A stretch of DNA of 44,242 nt from CAYMST01 sp964393115 (GTDB taxonomy: Bacteria > Bacteroidota > Bacteroidia > Cytophagales > Cyclobacteriaceae): contig CAYMST010000007.1 in NCBI GenBank assembly GCA_964393115.1, positions 1-44,242 of the forward strand, written 5' to 3'. The notes beneath the pieces are model-generated. The model saw only the letters and a list, made by a program, of their open reading frames with translations, had not been told where the DNA came from and did not search any database. The position numbers and the translations under genes were made by a program. Numbering within the stretch: the first letter of the stretch is position 1; each line of letters starts with the position of its first letter. Of this stretch, positions 8,276 through 16,811 are shown piece after piece.

Positions 8276-9025
8276 TTATGCATTTTGTGCAATAGGGTTT
8301 AAATTGTGATACCCCAATAAGCTTGAATTACTTTGAATGAGCCCATGAACATATTGTCGTGAGTTCTCTACAGCTTCGGCTATCCTGTACCCCAGTGTTA
8401 AGTAAGCTGCTATTGCTGATGAAAGCACGCAACCTGTCCCATGTTTGGTGCCGTTCAATCTATCGGAAATAAATTTTTTAGGCTCATTTCCGTACATAAA
8501 AAGTACATCCTCTACACTAGTCCCAGTACTGTGCCCTCCTTTTAGTAGTACGTTCCAATTACTAAAACTTGGTTTCGTAACACCTCCAAACAACACCTGT
8601 GCTTCATCAAGATTTGGGGTAATCAAAAAGGCACTTTCAAGTATTTGGCTTAAAACACCCTTTTCAAAGCCATCATGAAATTGGAAGCCTGCAGACGCAG
8701 TCAGAACGGGATCCCAAATAACGCTGATGTTATTTTCTCGAAGTACTTGAAGTACCTTCAACAAAACACCGGCACTTTCTATCAACCCTATCTTGGCGTA
8801 CTTGATGTCGTAACGCTCCAAGATCATTTCTAATTGGAAAAGTATATCACCGGGCCTCGTCCAACGAACTCCTTCAAACCGGTTATCAACTTGAAAAGTA
8901 TTAGCCGTACAAACGCCTAAACCGTAAACGCCTAAGCACTCCATCGTCTTGATATCAGCTAATAGTCCTGCACCACCAGAAGGATCAAAACCTGCGATAC
9001 TAAGCGTATACGATCTATTCGTCAT
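8276..9025 (-). CDS. thiD: Hydroxymethylpyrimidine (phosphate) kinase ThiD
   Basis: A 249-residue ribokinase-fold enzyme that phosphorylates HMP and HMP-P to HMP-PP for ThiE. Evidence is the N-terminal AGFDPSGGAGLLADIKT, VCTANTFQV, WDPVLTASAG and the C-terminal NGTKHGTGCVLSSAIAAYL, which carries the GTGC anion hole and catalytic Asp/Cys region. The length is normal for a stand-alone ThiD with no fused ThiE or TenA. It starts 16 bases after the thiC stop, so it is clearly part of the riboswitch-controlled operon. Confidence 0.95.
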   Translation of the reverse strand: MTNRSYTLSIAGFDPSGGAGLLADIKTMECLGVYGLGVCTANTFQVDNRFEGVRWTRPGDILFQLEMILERYDIKYAKIGLIESAGVLLKVLQVLRENNISVIWDPVLTASAGFQFHDGFEKGVLSQILESAFLITPNLDEAQVLFGGVTKPSFSNWNVLLKGGHSTGTSVEDVLFMYGNEPKKFISDRLNGTKHGTGCVLSSAIAAYLTLGYRIAEAVENSRQYVHGLIQSNSSLLGYHNLNPIAQNA

Positions 9026-9041
9026 CTATTGGCCTTATCTC

Positions 9042-10901
9042 TTACAGGTAAACCTCTGCTCCCTTCTCCAAAAACTCCTTAGATTTCTCTTCAAGTCCTT
9101 TTTCAATAGCTTCTTCACCTCCTAGTCCTTGCTCTTCAGCATAATTTCGGACATCTTGAGTGATCTTCATGGAACAGAAATTAGGGCCACACATAGAGCA
9201 AAAGTGGGCTATTTTAGCACCCTCTGCAGGTAATGTTTCATCGTGGAATTCTCGGGCAGTATCTGGGTCTAAAGAGAGATTAAATTGATCTTCCCATCGG
9301 AACTCAAATCGTGCCTTGCTCAATACATTATCACGATGTTGAGCACCTGGGTGTCCTTTGGCCAAGTCAGCTGCATGAGCAGCAACTTTGTAGGTAATCA
9401 CCCCATCCTTAACATCCTTTTTATTAGGAAGGCCTAAATGCTCTTTCGGCGTCACATAGCAAAGCATTGCCGTACCGTACCAGCCAATCATAGCCGCGCC
9501 AATTCCAGAGGTGATATGATCATATCCTGGAGCAATATCTGTTGTCAGCGGCCCTAGCGTATAGAACGGTGCCTCTCCACAATGCTTTAGCTGCTTATCC
9601 ATGTTTTCTTTGATCATATGCATAGGTACGTGACCAGGGCCTTCGATCATCGTTTGCACATCATGTTTCCAAGCAATCTTTGTAAGCTCACCAAGGGTTT
9701 CGAGTTCGCCAAATTGAGCGGCATCATTCGCATCTGCAAGTGATCCTGGTCGTAAGCCATCCCCAAGAGAAAAGGCTACATCGTAGGCCTTCATAATTTC
9801 ACAAATCTCCTCAAAATGGGTATATAAGAAATTCTCTTTGTGATGCGCTAAACACCATTTCGCAAGGATAGAACCACCTCTTGATACAATACCCGTCACA
9901 CGTTTTGCGGTCAATGGAATATATCTCAATAATACCCCTGCGTGAATGGTAAAATAGTCTACACCTTGTTCGGCTTGTTCAATTAGCGTATCACGGTAAA
10001 TTTCCCATGTTAAATCTTCTGCTTTACCATTCACTTTTTCAAGCGCTTGATATATCGGAACGGTACCAATAGGCACGGCTGAGTTTCTAATAATCCACTC
10101 TCTCGTTTCATGAATATTCTTACCAGTAGAAAGGTCCATCACCGTATCAGCGCCCCATCGAGTAGCCCATACTGACTTCTCGACCTCCTCTTCTATTGAC
10201 GAGGATACAGCAGAGTTACCTATGTTGGCATTTATCTTAACCAAAAAATTTCGACCAATAATCATTGGTTCGGTCTCTGGGTGATTGATATTTGAGGGAA
10301 TAATAGCCCTTCCAGACGCCACTTCATCTCTAACAAATTCAGGCGTTATTTCACCTTTAGGGATGTTTGCCCCAAAACTTTCTCCAGGATGTTGCTTGGC
10401 CAATTCTTTAGCCTCTTGTAACTTTTGATTTTCGCGAATAGCGATATATTCCATCTCTGGTGTTATGATTCCCTTTTTAGCGTAATGCATTTGAGAAACA
10501 TTTTGTCCTGGTTTAGCGACCAAAGGTTTTTGAAGGTGCTCAAATCTTAAGGTATCCAGTTTTGGATCAGAAAGACGCTGCTTGCCATAATTTGACGTAA
10601 TACCCTCTAACTCCTGAACGTCCTCACGATCTAAAATCCATTGTTCACGAAGTCTTGGCAACCCTTTTTTCACATCTATCTCGACATTCGGGTCAGTATA
10701 GGGACCACTAGTATCATATACCGTAATCGGATCGTTCTTCTCCACTTTCCCATTGAATTTATCAACAGTATCTGACAATTCAATTTCTCGCATGGCCACG
10801 GAAATATCATGAATATTTCCTTTGACGTACACTTTCTTCGACTTCGGGAAAGGGTCTCGGGTAATTGCGCCCTGACTTGGTGTTTTTTCGATTTTACTCA
10901 T
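9042..10901 (-). CDS. thiC: Phosphomethylpyrimidine synthase ThiC
   Basis: About 619 residues from the ATG at 10899-10901. ThiC is a radical-SAM Fe-S enzyme that rearranges AIR into HMP phosphate, the pyrimidine half of thiamine. The C-terminal cluster motif CSMCGPNFC (Cys about 568, 571 and 576) is intact, and MEYIAIREN, MIIGRNFLVKINANIGNSAV and EGPGHVPMH are family hallmarks. The open frame extends upstream to 10961 into thiS, but MSKIEKTPSQ is the family-like start and leaves a 19-base spacer after the thiS stop. Confidence 0.97.
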   Translation of the reverse strand: MSKIEKTPSQGAITRDPFPKSKKVYVKGNIHDISVAMREIELSDTVDKFNGKVEKNDPITVYDTSGPYTDPNVEIDVKKGLPRLREQWILDREDVQELEGITSNYGKQRLSDPKLDTLRFEHLQKPLVAKPGQNVSQMHYAKKGIITPEMEYIAIRENQKLQEAKELAKQHPGESFGANIPKGEITPEFVRDEVASGRAIIPSNINHPETEPMIIGRNFLVKINANIGNSAVSSSIEEEVEKSVWATRWGADTVMDLSTGKNIHETREWIIRNSAVPIGTVPIYQALEKVNGKAEDLTWEIYRDTLIEQAEQGVDYFTIHAGVLLRYIPLTAKRVTGIVSRGGSILAKWCLAHHKENFLYTHFEEICEIMKAYDVAFSLGDGLRPGSLADANDAAQFGELETLGELTKIAWKHDVQTMIEGPGHVPMHMIKENMDKQLKHCGEAPFYTLGPLTTDIAPGYDHITSGIGAAMIGWYGTAMLCYVTPKEHLGLPNKKDVKDGVITYKVAAHAADLAKGHPGAQHRDNVLSKARFEFRWEDQFNLSLDPDTAREFHDETLPAEGAKIAHFCSMCGPNFCSMKITQDVRNYAEEQGLGGEEAIEKGLEEKSKEFLEKGAEVYL

Positions 10902-10920
10902 AATCTCTTTGGTCAAATAC

Positions 10921-11124
10921 TTAGCCACCTTGGGTGGCCTGAATGATAACAATATTGTCATTATCCGATAACTGGATCGAAACCCAATTATCAGACGGTA
11001 TTACTGCATTATTAACTGCCACAGCAATCCCTTTTGTTTTAAGGTGAAGACGATCGCAAATCAGTTTGTTAAGCGTGTCGTTTTCCCCAACGGAAATAAC
11101 CTCACCATTCACCGTAATGTTCAT
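10921..11124 (-). CDS. thiS: Sulfur carrier protein ThiS
   Basis: A 67-residue beta-grasp sulfur carrier ending in the required Gly-Gly (IQATQGG), whose C-terminal thiocarboxylate donates sulfur to ThiG. MNITVNGEVI is the expected N-terminus, so the ATG at 11122-11124 is chosen over a start at 11175. It is the first gene of the thi operon, 53 bases after the TPP aptamer. The partner ThiF, which adenylates the ThiS tail, is not encoded in this window. Confidence 0.93.
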   Translation of the reverse strand: MNITVNGEVISVGENDTLNKLICDRLHLKTKGIAVAVNNAVIPSDNWVSIQLSDNDNIVIIQATQGG

Positions 11125-11176
11125 AAATAAAATAATAAAGGGGATTATTTGGGCTGAGATGGAATTCTCTAACATG

Positions 11177-11250
11177 AACTTTTCCCTACGATCGCATTAT
11201 CGATTTCAGGTAAAAGGGTATAATCTCAGCCGAATGGCACCCCTAAAGTT
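11177..11250 (-). promoter_or_regulatory. TPP riboswitch (THI element)
   Basis: The minus strand carries all conserved parts in order: GGGGTGCC, GGCTGAGA, TACCC, ACCTGA, GATAATGC and GTAGGGAAA. P1 is closed by AACTTT (from 11250) and AAAGTT (to 11177). It should bind thiamine diphosphate and repress the thi operon beginning at 11124. Downstream, before thiS, ATCTCAGCC (minus strand of 11152-11160) is the exact reverse complement of GGCTGAGAT inside the aptamer, so the two can pair in the ligand-free state as part of the expression platform. Confidence 0.96.
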
Positions 11251-11254
11251 TTAT

Positions 11255-11262
11255 CAAAGGTA
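11255..11262 (-). promoter_or_regulatory. Probable -7 promoter box of the thi operon
   Basis: TACCTTTG on the minus strand fits the Bacteroidota -7 consensus TAnnTTTG exactly and sits 4 bases upstream of the first base of the TPP aptamer, so transcription would start at the P1 stem. The nearest upstream TTTG (11289-11292) is 26 bases away, longer than usual for a -33 box. Confidence 0.55.
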
Positions 11263-11327
11263 ATAAGAAGTTCGCGATTGGACCTAGACAAACCACGAAA
11301 TATGAAGTTGATAATTTAGGACTTAAC

Positions 11328-11639
11328 TTACTTTAACTTTTTGAAATCTAAATCCAACTTGTATTTTTCAGCTTCCAACAACCTAAACTTACGCTCAAAA
11401 TCCTTCAAAAGACTAATAGCTTTTTGGTATTCAGTAACGGAAATTTCGTTTTTCTTCTTTCGGTCTTTGATGTTTCGTTGGATTATTCCAATCCTACTAT
11501 TGATAGACCCGAGTTGATACTCGATAATGCTCAGATTATTTTGAACCTTTTCTCGTGTAGTCTTTTTTTCAGTCCCCTGGGCAAGTAATGATATGGTTAT
11601 CAGTAATAGAGTAACTACACAGATAGAATTGTGTTTCAT
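11328..11639 (-). CDS. Small exported coiled-coil protein, unknown function
   Basis: A 103-residue protein with a cleavable-looking signal peptide (hydrophobic CVVTLLLITISLLAQG, residues 7-22) followed by a highly charged, Lys/Glu-rich helical region with heptad-like spacing of Leu and Ile, ending in DFKKLK. No family is recognised. It is co-oriented with the small lipoprotein just upstream (32-base gap), so the two may form an envelope-associated pair. Confidence 0.65.
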   Translation of the reverse strand: MKHNSICVVTLLLITISLLAQGTEKKTTREKVQNNLSIIEYQLGSINSRIGIIQRNIKDRKKKNEISVTEYQKAISLLKDFERKFRLLEAEKYKLDLDFKKLK

Positions 11640-11671
11640 GATTGCTTTGTTAGTAACATATTACAATAAGA

Positions 11672-11899
11672 TCACATAGGCTTCGTAACCTCATAAAGAC
11701 TATCGATCTGCGATTTGAATCGCTTCACTTTTCCCTTAAACTCTAACACTTCTATATTCATAGAGTCTATGGCATTCTTTGCTTGCTCAAGTTTTGGAGT
11801 ATCTGTTGTACTATTACTCTCATCACCAGCCCCCTTCTTATAAGGACCACAGGCCGTAACAAGTACCAATAGAACCGTTAGAGCGTATATGTTTCTCAT
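11672..11899 (-). CDS. Small lipoprotein, unknown function
   Basis: About 75 residues from the ATG at 11897-11899. The N-terminus MRNIYALTVLLVLVTACGPYKK has a clear lipobox (LVTAC), so Cys would be lipidated. The mature part is a short polar linker and a helical, coiled-coil-like tail. An alternative upstream start at 11923 would add 8 residues before the signal and is less likely. No family is recognised. Confidence 0.65.
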   Translation of the reverse strand: MRNIYALTVLLVLVTACGPYKKGAGDESNSTTDTPKLEQAKNAIDSMNIEVLEFKGKVKRFKSQIDSLYEVTKPM

Positions 11900-12068
11900 T
11901 AATTCAATAAATAACTGAGTCAATAAAGATCGTTAAATTAACCAGAATAATGGGATTCTACGATGGAGTCGACTCAAAATAATGGTTAATATTAAAAATT
12001 ATTACAGAAAAGTGATGATTTGATGACGCTCATTCAAATAGTTACCCGTTTGTAAGCATACTACGTAG

Positions 12069-12902
12069 TCAATCGCGATGATGTTGGTTCTTTAAAACGA
12101 AGTCAACTGCTTTCCTTACGGACCCATATTTCTCTAATGCAGCCTTTGCACTTATCTCGGACATACCTGTTTCTGCCATAATCATCTCAATCCCTCGATT
12201 TACGAGTTTATGATTTGACAGTTGCATATCGACCATTTTATTTCCACGTACTTTCCCTAGTTTAATCATAGTCGTTGTGGAGATCATATTGAGCACGAGC
12301 TTTTGCGCTGTTCCGGCTTTCATCCTTGTACTTCCCGTAACAAATTCAGGTCCCACCACTACCTCAATGGGATACTCCACTTCCTTTGCAAGCTCGGAAC
12401 CTTCATTGCAACAGATACAACCTGTCAAAAGTCCAGTCTGCCTTGCTTGTTTAACCCCTCCAATAACGTATGGCGTTCTTCCAGATGCTGCAATACCAAT
12501 TACAATGTCTTTTTCTGAAATTTCATGTTTTGTTAGATCGATCCAAGCTTGATTATCATCATCTTCTGCAAACTCCACTGCCTTCCTGATTGCTCCATCC
12601 CCCCCTGCAATCAACCCCACTACCAAACCATGTGAAACACCATAGGTAGGGGGGCATTCCGAGGCATCCACTATCCCAAGTCTACCACTTGTTCCGGCGC
12701 CGATATAAAACAACCTTCCTCCTTGTTGTATACGTTCTACAACCCTGTCAACCAAAGCTTCTATTTGAGGTATTGACCGAGCGATCGCAGTAGGCACAGT
12801 AGCGTCTTCAGCGTTGATTGAAGTCAAAAGATCTGAGGTAGTCATTTTTTCCAAATTATTATATTTGGATGAAGACTCTGTGGTAAGAGAATTATCGGTC
12901 AT
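12069..12902 (-). CDS. murQ: N-acetylmuramic acid 6-phosphate etherase MurQ
   Basis: A 277-residue SIS-domain lyase that removes D-lactate from MurNAc-6-phosphate to yield GlcNAc-6-phosphate in peptidoglycan recycling. Typical motifs are FYIGAGTSGRLGIVDASE, ASGRTPYVIGG and TGSTRMKAGTAQK. The C-terminus (SAKAALEKYGSVRKAVDFVL) is the small helical UBA-like domain of the family. It overlaps the upstream kinase gene by 11 bases, and the pair makes sense as a MurNAc/GlcNAc salvage unit at the end of the mutS2 operon. Confidence 0.95.
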   Translation of the reverse strand: MTDNSLTTESSSKYNNLEKMTTSDLLTSINAEDATVPTAIARSIPQIEALVDRVVERIQQGGRLFYIGAGTSGRLGIVDASECPPTYGVSHGLVVGLIAGGDGAIRKAVEFAEDDDNQAWIDLTKHEISEKDIVIGIAASGRTPYVIGGVKQARQTGLLTGCICCNEGSELAKEVEYPIEVVVGPEFVTGSTRMKAGTAQKLVLNMISTTTMIKLGKVRGNKMVDMQLSNHKLVNRGIEMIMAETGMSEISAKAALEKYGSVRKAVDFVLKNQHHRD

Positions 12903-13734
12903 ATTTTTTTTGATGAAATAATGTTAACCCCGCTATTGGGGTTTCGAGAATATTGCGAACCGCGATATGCTTATCATTGGCTACTTGTCTCAAAATATTA
13001 CTGTAATAAAATGCTACGGAACCACTAAAATGCACCATGTGCTTTTGCAACTCATATTGGGAAAGCACATTATCGAATAACTTTTCAAAACTGGAATAAA
13101 CCATCTTGTAGACAGAAGGGTCATCGAGATTTTGGAAAATAAACTTCGAAAAGCCGGCAAGGAACTGCGCTGGTACTTCTCCTTGATATAATGTTGTCAA
13201 CATTACCCCTAAATCATCCGGATATCTCTTTTTAAACCTGCTTATGGTACGAGATGACAGTTCGCCTCTCCAAACTCCTCTTATCAGTGCTTTACCTAAG
13301 GATGCTCCACTCCCTTCATCTCCAAGAATATACCCCAACGAAGGCACCTGATTTTTTATTTTTTCCCCGTTATAAAAGCAAGAACTGGACCCAGTGCCTA
13401 ATATGCAAGCAATTCCAGGCTGATCAAGACACAAGGCCCGAGCGGCACCTAGCAAATCACCATTCGTCTCGACAACTGCCTTCGGAAACTCTTGGTGTAG
13501 CGCTTCTCTTAATGACACACCGATGTCATTATTAATGAGACCAGCAGCGTAAACATGTACTTCTTTAATAGATTTTTTATCCAGCTCCCCAAACAGTCTA
13601 AGTTCATCTAAAAACTGAAGGCTTGGATGCGTCAGTGCGTTGTAACCTGAACACTGAAACTGTGATACATGCTCATCCTGTAGCAACCTTATATCAGTCT
13701 TGGTACCTCCACAATCAGCTATTAGTATACTCAT
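12892..13734 (-). CDS. BadF/BadG-family N-acetylhexosamine kinase
   Basis: A 280-residue ASKHA-fold kinase. Phosphate-1 motif DCGGTKTDIRLL is near the N-terminus, phosphate-2 LGTGSSS is in the middle, and GDEGSGASLGKAL matches the eukaryote-type N-acetylglucosamine kinase family common in Bacteroidota. With murQ directly downstream, the likely substrate is GlcNAc or MurNAc, supplying MurNAc-6-P for the etherase. Its ATG overlaps the stop of the cytochrome b5-like gene by ATGA. Confidence 0.88.
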   Translation of the reverse strand: MSILIADCGGTKTDIRLLQDEHVSQFQCSGYNALTHPSLQFLDELRLFGELDKKSIKEVHVYAAGLINNDIGVSLREALHQEFPKAVVETNGDLLGAARALCLDQPGIACILGTGSSSCFYNGEKIKNQVPSLGYILGDEGSGASLGKALIRGVWRGELSSRTISRFKKRYPDDLGVMLTTLYQGEVPAQFLAGFSKFIFQNLDDPSVYKMVYSSFEKLFDNVLSQYELQKHMVHFSGSVAFYYSNILRQVANDKHIAVRNILETPIAGLTLFHQKKYDR

Positions 13735-13964
13735 GAAGCTAGAAGTCTTCCGATTGGCGTAAACTTTTCAAAAACTTTCTCGGTATGAGGAGCATCTTTC
13801 ATTTCATTGGTCAAGTCCTGTCCAGCCCAGTGCTCGTAGTGCTTTCCATTTCTCCAAAGGCGTGAATTTGTCATATCATAAACCAGTCCTTCATAGGCTA
13901 CCCATATCTCTTCCTTTTCCTGACCGTTACGCAGGGATAGTTGACGTCGGGTAATGTCTATCAT
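13731..13964 (-). CDS. Mini cytochrome b5-like heme/steroid-binding domain protein
   Basis: A 77-residue stand-alone domain resembling cytochrome b5-like predicted heme/steroid-binding proteins: ITRRQLSLRNGQ, EIWVAYEGLVYDMTNS, and HWAGQDLT with a downstream APHTEKVFE. Possible axial histidines are in the HYEHW and APHTE segments. There is no membrane anchor or signal, so it is presumably cytoplasmic. It overlaps both neighbours by 4 bases (ATGA on each side), so it is translationally coupled between mutS2 and the sugar kinase; the functional link is unclear. Confidence 0.8.
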   Translation of the reverse strand: MIDITRRQLSLRNGQEKEEIWVAYEGLVYDMTNSRLWRNGKHYEHWAGQDLTNEMKDAPHTEKVFEKFTPIGRLLAS

Positions 13965-16339
13965 GAGCTCTTTAAGTTAACGATAGTTATACCACTTCCT
14001 CCTCGCTCAACATGTTCATCTTGCATAGAGGTGATAAAACTGCTCGATCGAAAATAATTCCTAAGTGCATCCCTCAAAATACCATAACCCTTTCCATGTA
14101 AAATCTTCAGTTCTGAATGTCCAAGTAGCAGGGCTTCATCAATGAATCGTTCGACCTTTACAATCGCCTCTTCAGCTCGTTGTCCGCGTACATCTATGGT
14201 ATTTGAAAACTCAGCTTGCTTTTGCGCCACATCATAATTTGATGATGACCTTTTTATTCCCCCTTTATCTTGAACTTTTCCAACTTTCACCAACTGGCTT
14301 AGTTGGACATAGGTCCTAATCGTGTCGGTTCCGACAAGAGCTTTTTTTCCTTTTATTTCAATGACTTCGGCAGTCGAGCTTCCATCCGATAACTTCACAT
14401 AGTCTCCGACTTCTATTTTACCTTTTTTGGCAACCGGAGTTTTTTCTTTAGAGACTTTGAGCTCCTTCTCGACGTACTTTTCCAGCTCTTGACGTTTTGC
14501 CTTGGTTACTTCTTTAGCCGCTTTAGCTTCCTTGATGGTACGGATGGTCTCCTCAACTTTTTTATTAGAATCCTTCACAATTTGTTGTGCTTCGTACTTG
14601 GCCGACTTTAGGATCCTCTTTTTCTCGGCGTCCAGAAACTCACGCAAATCGGTATATTCCTTTATTGAGGTTTCCAGCTTTTGTTGCTTGGTTTCGATAT
14701 CGTCATTTATCGTTCTAAACTTTTCCTTCTCATGCTCCAATTGTTGTACTAGCCCCTCAAATTTCACTTGCGAGTATCCAGTGAACTTCTTAGCACTTTT
14801 GATAATCCGCCCAGGCAAACCTATTTTACCGGCAATCTCCAGTGCAAAAGAGCTACCCGGTTTGCCCACATCAAGCACATATTTAGGCTCGAGGTTTTGA
14901 AGATCAAACCGCATGGCTCCATTTTCAATACCTTTCTTCTTATCCGCTACCTTTTTCAGGTTAGCATAATGCGTGGTTATGACACCAAAAGTCTTCAATT
15001 CAATCAGTTCGTTCAGAATAGCTTCTGCAATAGCACCTCCAAACTGCGGATCGGTACCCGTACCAAATTCATCAATAAGTACGAGTGTCTTTTTATCTGC
15101 TCCGCGAACAAAATGATTCATATTCGTCAGGTGAGAGCTATAGGTACTTAAGTCATTCTCAATCGACTGCTCGTCTCCAATATCGATAAAAATATTTTTG
15201 AACACACCAAACGATGAACCTTCCTCAACTGGGACTAAAAGACCACATTGAAACATATACTGTAATAAGCCAACAGTCTTGAGACACACAGATTTCCCGC
15301 CAGCATTGGGACCAGAAATAAGCAGTATTCGTTTATCAAAATCAAGTGTAATATCCAAAGGAATGATTCGATGACCTTCGGCTGAAAGCTTCATTTCAAG
15401 TAACGGATGCCTGGCTTTGCTCCATTCTATTTTTGTGTTTTTTGTCACCTCTGGAAGAACTGCAGCCGTCTCCATGGCGAAACGAGCTTTTGCCTTACTA
15501 AAATCGACAATCGCCAAAAAGATATATGCCTTTAATAAATCATCAATAAAAGGCCTGATATAATCTGTCAGTTGCGTCAGAATCTTAATGATCTCGCGAC
15601 GCTCCTCATATTCTAACTCCCGAATCTGGTTGTTAATATCTAACACCGCACCAGGTTCTATATATGAGGTTTGACCTGTAGCTGATTCATCGTGAATAAA
15701 CCCTTTTACCTGACGTTTGAATTCTGCTAAAACGGGTATTACCATCCGTCCATCGCGAATGGTCAAACCGGCATCTTCAGGACAATAGCCTTTACTCTGG
15801 GAGTCTTTAAGGATTCTGTTCAGCAACCCTCTAGCTTTAATTTGACCGTTGGCGATTTCATTTCTTATCTCTATCAGCCGTGGAGAAGCATCATCCCGAA
15901 GTTGCCCCTTTTGGTCAATTACCAATTCTATCGCTGAAAGCAATGTACGATCAACTGTAACGCGCTTACTAGCCTTATACATCTCAGGACATCGTTCCTC
16001 ATTTTCTTCAAAGTAAGAAGTGCATAAAAAGAGTGTGGTCAATGATCTTTTGATCTCATAAAACCCCTCAAGTTCAACAAATGTACCTGGTGTTCGTGCT
16101 AACTTTAAGTGGTGCGATACATCGAGGTAGTGCGTATCTGGGAATAGATCTCCAGACTCTAATATCTGCTTCAACTCAGCGGTTTGTTGAAGCTTATATT
16201 GAATACGATCTACTAATGATTCAGGTCTTACTTTATCCACAAAAGAAGCCCCAAGCTTACCTGAACATTTCTCCTTTAGAAGCACCCTTATTTTATCGAA
16301 CCCAATTTTTTGTTCAAAGTTGTTCGGATATAACTGCAT
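13961..16339 (-). CDS. mutS2: MutS2-family ATPase with Smr nuclease domain
   Basis: A 792-residue protein. Walker A GPNAGGKS is at residues 343-350, followed by the ABC-type signature region and LVLIDEFGTGTDP (Walker B). A long charged coiled coil spans about 500-640. The C-terminal Smr domain (about 715-792) has the DVRG and HGKGYGILR motifs. MutS2 lacks the mismatch-recognition domain and acts on branched DNA, recombination intermediates or stalled ribosomes in studied bacteria; which of these applies here is not readable. Its start lies 26 bases inside the DUF4296 gene. Confidence 0.95.
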   Translation of the reverse strand: MQLYPNNFEQKIGFDKIRVLLKEKCSGKLGASFVDKVRPESLVDRIQYKLQQTAELKQILESGDLFPDTHYLDVSHHLKLARTPGTFVELEGFYEIKRSLTTLFLCTSYFEENEERCPEMYKASKRVTVDRTLLSAIELVIDQKGQLRDDASPRLIEIRNEIANGQIKARGLLNRILKDSQSKGYCPEDAGLTIRDGRMVIPVLAEFKRQVKGFIHDESATGQTSYIEPGAVLDINNQIRELEYEERREIIKILTQLTDYIRPFIDDLLKAYIFLAIVDFSKAKARFAMETAAVLPEVTKNTKIEWSKARHPLLEMKLSAEGHRIIPLDITLDFDKRILLISGPNAGGKSVCLKTVGLLQYMFQCGLLVPVEEGSSFGVFKNIFIDIGDEQSIENDLSTYSSHLTNMNHFVRGADKKTLVLIDEFGTGTDPQFGGAIAEAILNELIELKTFGVITTHYANLKKVADKKKGIENGAMRFDLQNLEPKYVLDVGKPGSSFALEIAGKIGLPGRIIKSAKKFTGYSQVKFEGLVQQLEHEKEKFRTINDDIETKQQKLETSIKEYTDLREFLDAEKKRILKSAKYEAQQIVKDSNKKVEETIRTIKEAKAAKEVTKAKRQELEKYVEKELKVSKEKTPVAKKGKIEVGDYVKLSDGSSTAEVIEIKGKKALVGTDTIRTYVQLSQLVKVGKVQDKGGIKRSSSNYDVAQKQAEFSNTIDVRGQRAEEAIVKVERFIDEALLLGHSELKILHGKGYGILRDALRNYFRSSSFITSMQDEHVERGGSGITIVNLKSS

Positions 16340-16688
16340 CTTTTAACCGATCCGTTTTTTCAATTACTATTAAACTGTCCAAGACAGCCGTATAAATTTC
16401 TTTTAGCGCTTTTGTATCTGTAAACATGTAGTAGCTGTAACTAGAATCATAATCTGTCTGTGTAATGCTATGATCTCGGAATACTCCCTCCAGCAGAGCA
16501 TTGTAAAGTATGCCTTGTGAGTCTAGCGAGATTGGCAAATACCCTACCTGAGCTTCGAGAATATGAATATCCTGCAACAAAGCACTCATTTCCTGCTTGG
16601 AAAGAACTTTGAAACCCGGGTCTTTCTTTTCACAAGCAGTGAAAAGCATTAAAACAAAAGTCAGAAATGCTAAAAAACGTTTAACCAC
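16314..16688 (-). CDS. DUF4296 lipoprotein
   Basis: A 124-residue lipoprotein with signal MVKRFLAFLTFVLMLFTACEKK (lipobox LFTAC, Cys 19). The mature part (LLQDIHILEAQVGY, then YDSSYSYYMFTD) resembles the Bacteroidota DUF4296 family of unknown function. It is the first gene of the minus-strand operon continuing into mutS2, with which it overlaps by 26 bases. Confidence 0.8.
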   Translation of the reverse strand: MVKRFLAFLTFVLMLFTACEKKDPGFKVLSKQEMSALLQDIHILEAQVGYLPISLDSQGILYNALLEGVFRDHSITQTDYDSSYSYYMFTDTKALKEIYTAVLDSLIVIEKTDRLKDAVISEQL

Positions 16689-16811
16689 TTAAACAAAAAA
16701 TTAATTTATTCTAATTTTACCCACCTTGTCTAGGTGGATAGATTGGATTGCTCTACTAATCAGTCAATCAAAATTACTGTATTCACTAAAAGGACCACAA
16801 AATTAGCGTTC

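Noticed and set aside
14502..15151. Plus-strand frames opposite mutS2
   Set aside because: The minus strand encodes the Walker A/B and coiled-coil parts of MutS2; the plus frames have no recognisable features.
16721..16737. CCACCT/AGGTGG hairpin upstream of the DUF58 gene as a terminator
   Set aside because: The stem is only 6 bp and no T-run follows, so it is mentioned with the gene but not called.
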